A stretch of 64,000 bases of DNA from Bacteroidales bacterium UBA5433 (lineage in GTDB: Bacteria > Bacteroidota > Bacteroidia > Bacteroidales > UBA932). Under the pieces are notes generated by a model. The model had not been told where the DNA came from, did not search any database, and saw nothing but the letters and a program-made list of their open reading frames with translations. The position numbers and the translations under genes were made by a program. The stretch is from positions 52,209-116,208 of the forward strand of contig DIRP01000002.1 of the NCBI GenBank assembly GCA_002427525.1, written 5' to 3'. Below are positions 62,012 through 64,000 of this stretch, piece after piece. The stretch's first letter is position 1. Every line of letters starts with the position of its first letter.

Positions 62012-63919
62012 ATGATACAAGATAACAATTTTAACAAAAGACACGAGAAACTTCCTGTCTTTATTTATGACGACCAACATCAAGCCTCAATCAACCTGGT
62101 GAACACCATTCTGGCCACCCTCACCCAAAAGGAAAGTAGGGGTGAAAAACTGGTTTTGGGTCTCTCCACCCGTTCAGCTACCATACCTGTTTATGAACTT
62201 TTTGCAAAAGCGCACAGGGAAGGCAGAAGTTTTAAAAACGTAGTTGTATTTGGCATTAATGAATTTTATCCGTTGAACAGAAACCAACTGCAATCCCATT
62301 ACCGTTTTCTGAAAGAATACATTTTTGATGTCCTGGATATACCGGAAAATCAAATTCATTTTCTGGACGGAGAAGTCAGCCGTTCGCATGTTGTGGAACA
62401 TTGCCAGGACTACGAAAAGAAGATTGCTGCCTACGGAGGGATAGATATACTCATCACTTCAGGCATGGGGTCCAACGAACCCGGCTCGCCGTACAACTCC
62501 CGTACACGTTTGATTACCCTCAATACCAATACCCGGATTTCTGCAGCCAGCGAATTCTTTGGGGTGGATTTTGTTCCCAATTACGCCCTTACTATGGGCA
62601 TCCAGACACTACTGGAGAGCAAAACCATCTATTACCTGGCGTGGGGAGAAGGAACAGCCAAAGCTATTAAAAACCTGGTTGAAGGAGAGGTTACCGAGTC
62701 ACAGCCTGCCAGTTTCCTGCAAAACCACCCACAAACAGAAGTAATCATTGACCGGGCTGCATCGGCAGATCTCACCCGTGTTGCTACACCTTGGCTCACA
62801 GGCCCCTGCATATGGACGGAGGAACTTACCCGTAGGGCCGTGTTCTGGTTATGCCGCCACCTGGACAAACCCATTCTTAAACTCACAGCCAGGGACTACA
62901 ACGACAACGGAATGAGTGACCTGATCACAGAACGAGGCCCCTTCAGCAAGATCAACATAGATACGTTTAACAGCCTGCAACACACCATTACCGGTTGGCC
63001 GGGCGGAAAACCCAATGCCGATGACTCTACCCGTCCGGAAAGGGCACTTCCCTACCCCAAGCGTGTGATTGTATTCAGCCCCCATCCCGACGATGACGTG
63101 ATCTCCATGGGCGGTACCGTAGCCCGGTTATCTCAGCAAGGCCATATACTTCATTTAGCTTACCAGACATCGGGCAACATTGCCGTATTTGATCACGAGG
63201 TACTTCGTTTTCTCGATTTCTTACAAGAAATTTCCCCTGTGTACAACCTGGATCAGGAAAAGACACGCGCTATTTTTGTTCAGGCGCGGGAAGATTTGAA
63301 AAAAAAGAAACCGGGCGAACCGGATTCACACGCCATCCGTACGGTCAAAGGCCTGATTCGCCGCGGAGAAGCTAAATCTGCATGCGATTATCTGGGAATC
63401 AAGGAGGATCACGTACATTTTCTGGACATGCCTTTTTATGAAACGGGCGGAGTCAAGAAAAACCCCTTATCACCCGATGACATCACCATTTTGTGCGACC
63501 TGATAGATAGTGTTCAACCTCACCAAATTTTTGCTGCTGGCGATTTAAGTGACCCGCACGGAACGCACCGGATCTGCTACTCGGCCATATTGCAAGCCCT
63601 GGAAAAAATGCAGCACAAACCGTGGATGAAAGACTGCCGCTTGTGGCTGTACCGAGGTGCCTGGCAGGAATGGGATGTAGCCAACGTAGATATGGCTGTT
63701 CCCCTCAGCCCGGAAGAAGTTATCATCAAACGCAACGCCATTTTCCGTCACCAGAGCCAGAAAGACCCGGCCATGTTTCCCGGAAACGACCCGCGTGAAT
63801 TCTGGAAACGAGCCGAGGAAAGGAACCACACTACCGCCGACCTGTACGACAAACTGGGCATGGCAGAATACCAGGCCATTGAAATGTTCCGTCTCTACCG
63901 CAAAGGCATGAAGATTTGA
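62012..63919 (+). CDS. Two-domain NagB-like/LmbE (PIG-L deacetylase) protein with degenerate NagB site
   Basis: It has 635 residues. Residues about 1-265 resemble glucosamine-6-phosphate deaminase (FGINEFYPLNRNQLQSHYRF, about 80-99). The expected catalytic GxDGHIxFNEP-type segment is shortened to GMGSNEPGS (151-159), so the catalytic Asp and His are gone, and the usual DEY reads NEF. Residues about 345-635 form a LmbE/PIG-L-type zinc deacetylase with SPHPDDDVISMGG (about 355) and DPHGTH (about 515). Two-domain proteins of this kind are common in Bacteroidota and of unclear function; here the deacetylase half looks intact and the NagB half inactive. Confidence 0.85.
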   Translation: MIQDNNFNKRHEKLPVFIYDDQHQASINLVNTILATLTQKESRGEKLVLGLSTRSATIPVYELFAKAHREGRSFKNVVVFGINEFYPLNRNQLQSHYRFLKEYIFDVLDIPENQIHFLDGEVSRSHVVEHCQDYEKKIAAYGGIDILITSGMGSNEPGSPYNSRTRLITLNTNTRISAASEFFGVDFVPNYALTMGIQTLLESKTIYYLAWGEGTAKAIKNLVEGEVTESQPASFLQNHPQTEVIIDRAASADLTRVATPWLTGPCIWTEELTRRAVFWLCRHLDKPILKLTARDYNDNGMSDLITERGPFSKINIDTFNSLQHTITGWPGGKPNADDSTRPERALPYPKRVIVFSPHPDDDVISMGGTVARLSQQGHILHLAYQTSGNIAVFDHEVLRFLDFLQEISPVYNLDQEKTRAIFVQAREDLKKKKPGEPDSHAIRTVKGLIRRGEAKSACDYLGIKEDHVHFLDMPFYETGGVKKNPLSPDDITILCDLIDSVQPHQIFAAGDLSDPHGTHRICYSAILQALEKMQHKPWMKDCRLWLYRGAWQEWDVANVDMAVPLSPEEVIIKRNAIFRHQSQKDPAMFPGNDPREFWKRAEERNHTTADLYDKLGMAEYQAIEMFRLYRKGMKI

Positions 63920-63925
63920 TGGTTG

Positions 63926-63941
63926 TGCAGCACTTGCTGCA
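63926..63941 (+). repeat. Short inverted repeat after the NagB/LmbE gene
   Basis: TGCAGCA and TGCTGCA pair perfectly around a 2-base spacer, 7 bases after the stop codon. There is no T-run, so terminator function is doubtful. Confidence 0.5.
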
Positions 63942-63953
63942 ACTGTCGGTCGC

Positions 63954-63997
63954 TTGGCGCACTTGATTTGGCGCACTTGATTCAATCAAGCGCGCCA
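63954..63997 (+). repeat. Tandem 14-base repeat with near-perfect inverted repeat at the window end
   Basis: TTGGCGCACTTGATT occurs at 63954-63968 and 63968-63982 (period 14). The second copy pairs with AATCAAGCGCGCCA (63984-63997) at 13 of 14 positions. The window ends just after it, so the full extent is unknown. Confidence 0.7.
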
Positions 63998-64000
63998 TTA

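Noticed and set aside
1..64000. CRISPR arrays, tRNA/rRNA genes, insertion sequences, prophage
   Set aside because: No repeat-spacer pattern, cloverleaf-like gene, transposase or phage protein was recognised by eye; a tRNAscan/Infernal run would be needed to exclude small RNAs.

Overview
The window reads as a chromosomal segment from a member of the Bacteroidota, most likely the order Bacteroidales. The reasons are -7 promoter elements of the TAnnTTTG type, a TonB-dependent receptor with STN and carboxypeptidase-regulatory-like N-terminal domains, DUF4249 and NigD-like lipoproteins, a two-domain NagB/LmbE protein, and a flexirubin-type tyrosine/histidine ammonia-lyase. Genus cannot be fixed from the sequence. 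No rRNA, tRNA, CRISPR array, transposase or phage gene was seen.

Layout: (1) 1-6005: the 5' part of queH (tRNA queuosine), divergent from a complete RND efflux operon (adaptor, pump, TolC-like channel). (2) 6024-12404, minus strand: a four-gene envelope operon with a secreted unknown, a TonB-dependent receptor, a DUF4249 lipoprotein and a large macroglobulin/plug-like protein. (3) 12488-22377, plus strand: eight tightly packed genes for glycosyl transfer and murein turnover and salvage: GT2, SpoIID/LytB, AmpG-like permease, NamZ exo-muramidase, GH18, an AmgK-like sugar kinase fused to a RapZ C-terminal domain, MurU-like uridylyltransferase, and a PatB/MalY C-S lyase. (4) 22370-25210: an SDR and a Gfo/Idh/MocA oxidoreductase, divergent from a NAGPA-type phosphodiester glycosidase. 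(5) 25216-45657, minus strand: a 22-gene, 20.4-kb aryl-polyene/flexirubin-type pigment cluster whose largest internal gap is about 26 bases. It runs from the ammonia-lyase at the promoter end to an AMP-forming ligase at the far end. (6) 45749-64000: mostly housekeeping genes (pirin, NigD-like lipoprotein, ECF sigma/anti-sigma, cold-shock protein, pyrophosphatase, HAD phosphatase, CPBP protease, GHL10 lipoprotein, AlkD, P5C dehydrogenase, MnmE, RlmD, RarA, KdsA, NagB/LmbE protein).

How the pigment genes fit together: the lyase makes an aryl-acrylate starter. The PaaK-like ligase activates it, probably onto an acyl carrier protein. Ketosynthases with a chain-length-factor-like partner, FabG and two hotdog dehydratases extend a fully conjugated chain. 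A thioesterase and two acyltransferases release or attach the chain, and an MMPL exporter plus a LolA-like carrier move it to the outer membrane. Less expected members are a cobalamin-type radical SAM enzyme, a 126-residue unrecognised protein, a secreted alpha/beta hydrolase and a phytoene-desaturase-like flavoprotein. No DarA/DarB-like dialkylresorcinol genes were seen, so an aryl polyene is more likely than a true flexirubin.

How the murein genes fit together: SpoIID, NamZ and GH18 would trim glycan strands, the AmpG-like permease would import fragments, and the kinase and MurU would convert free MurNAc to UDP-MurNAc. The RapZ domain suggests the kinase also senses an amino sugar. The only stretch over 300 bases without a gene (55234-55566) holds a palindrome with terminator character and a nested inverted/tandem repeat element.
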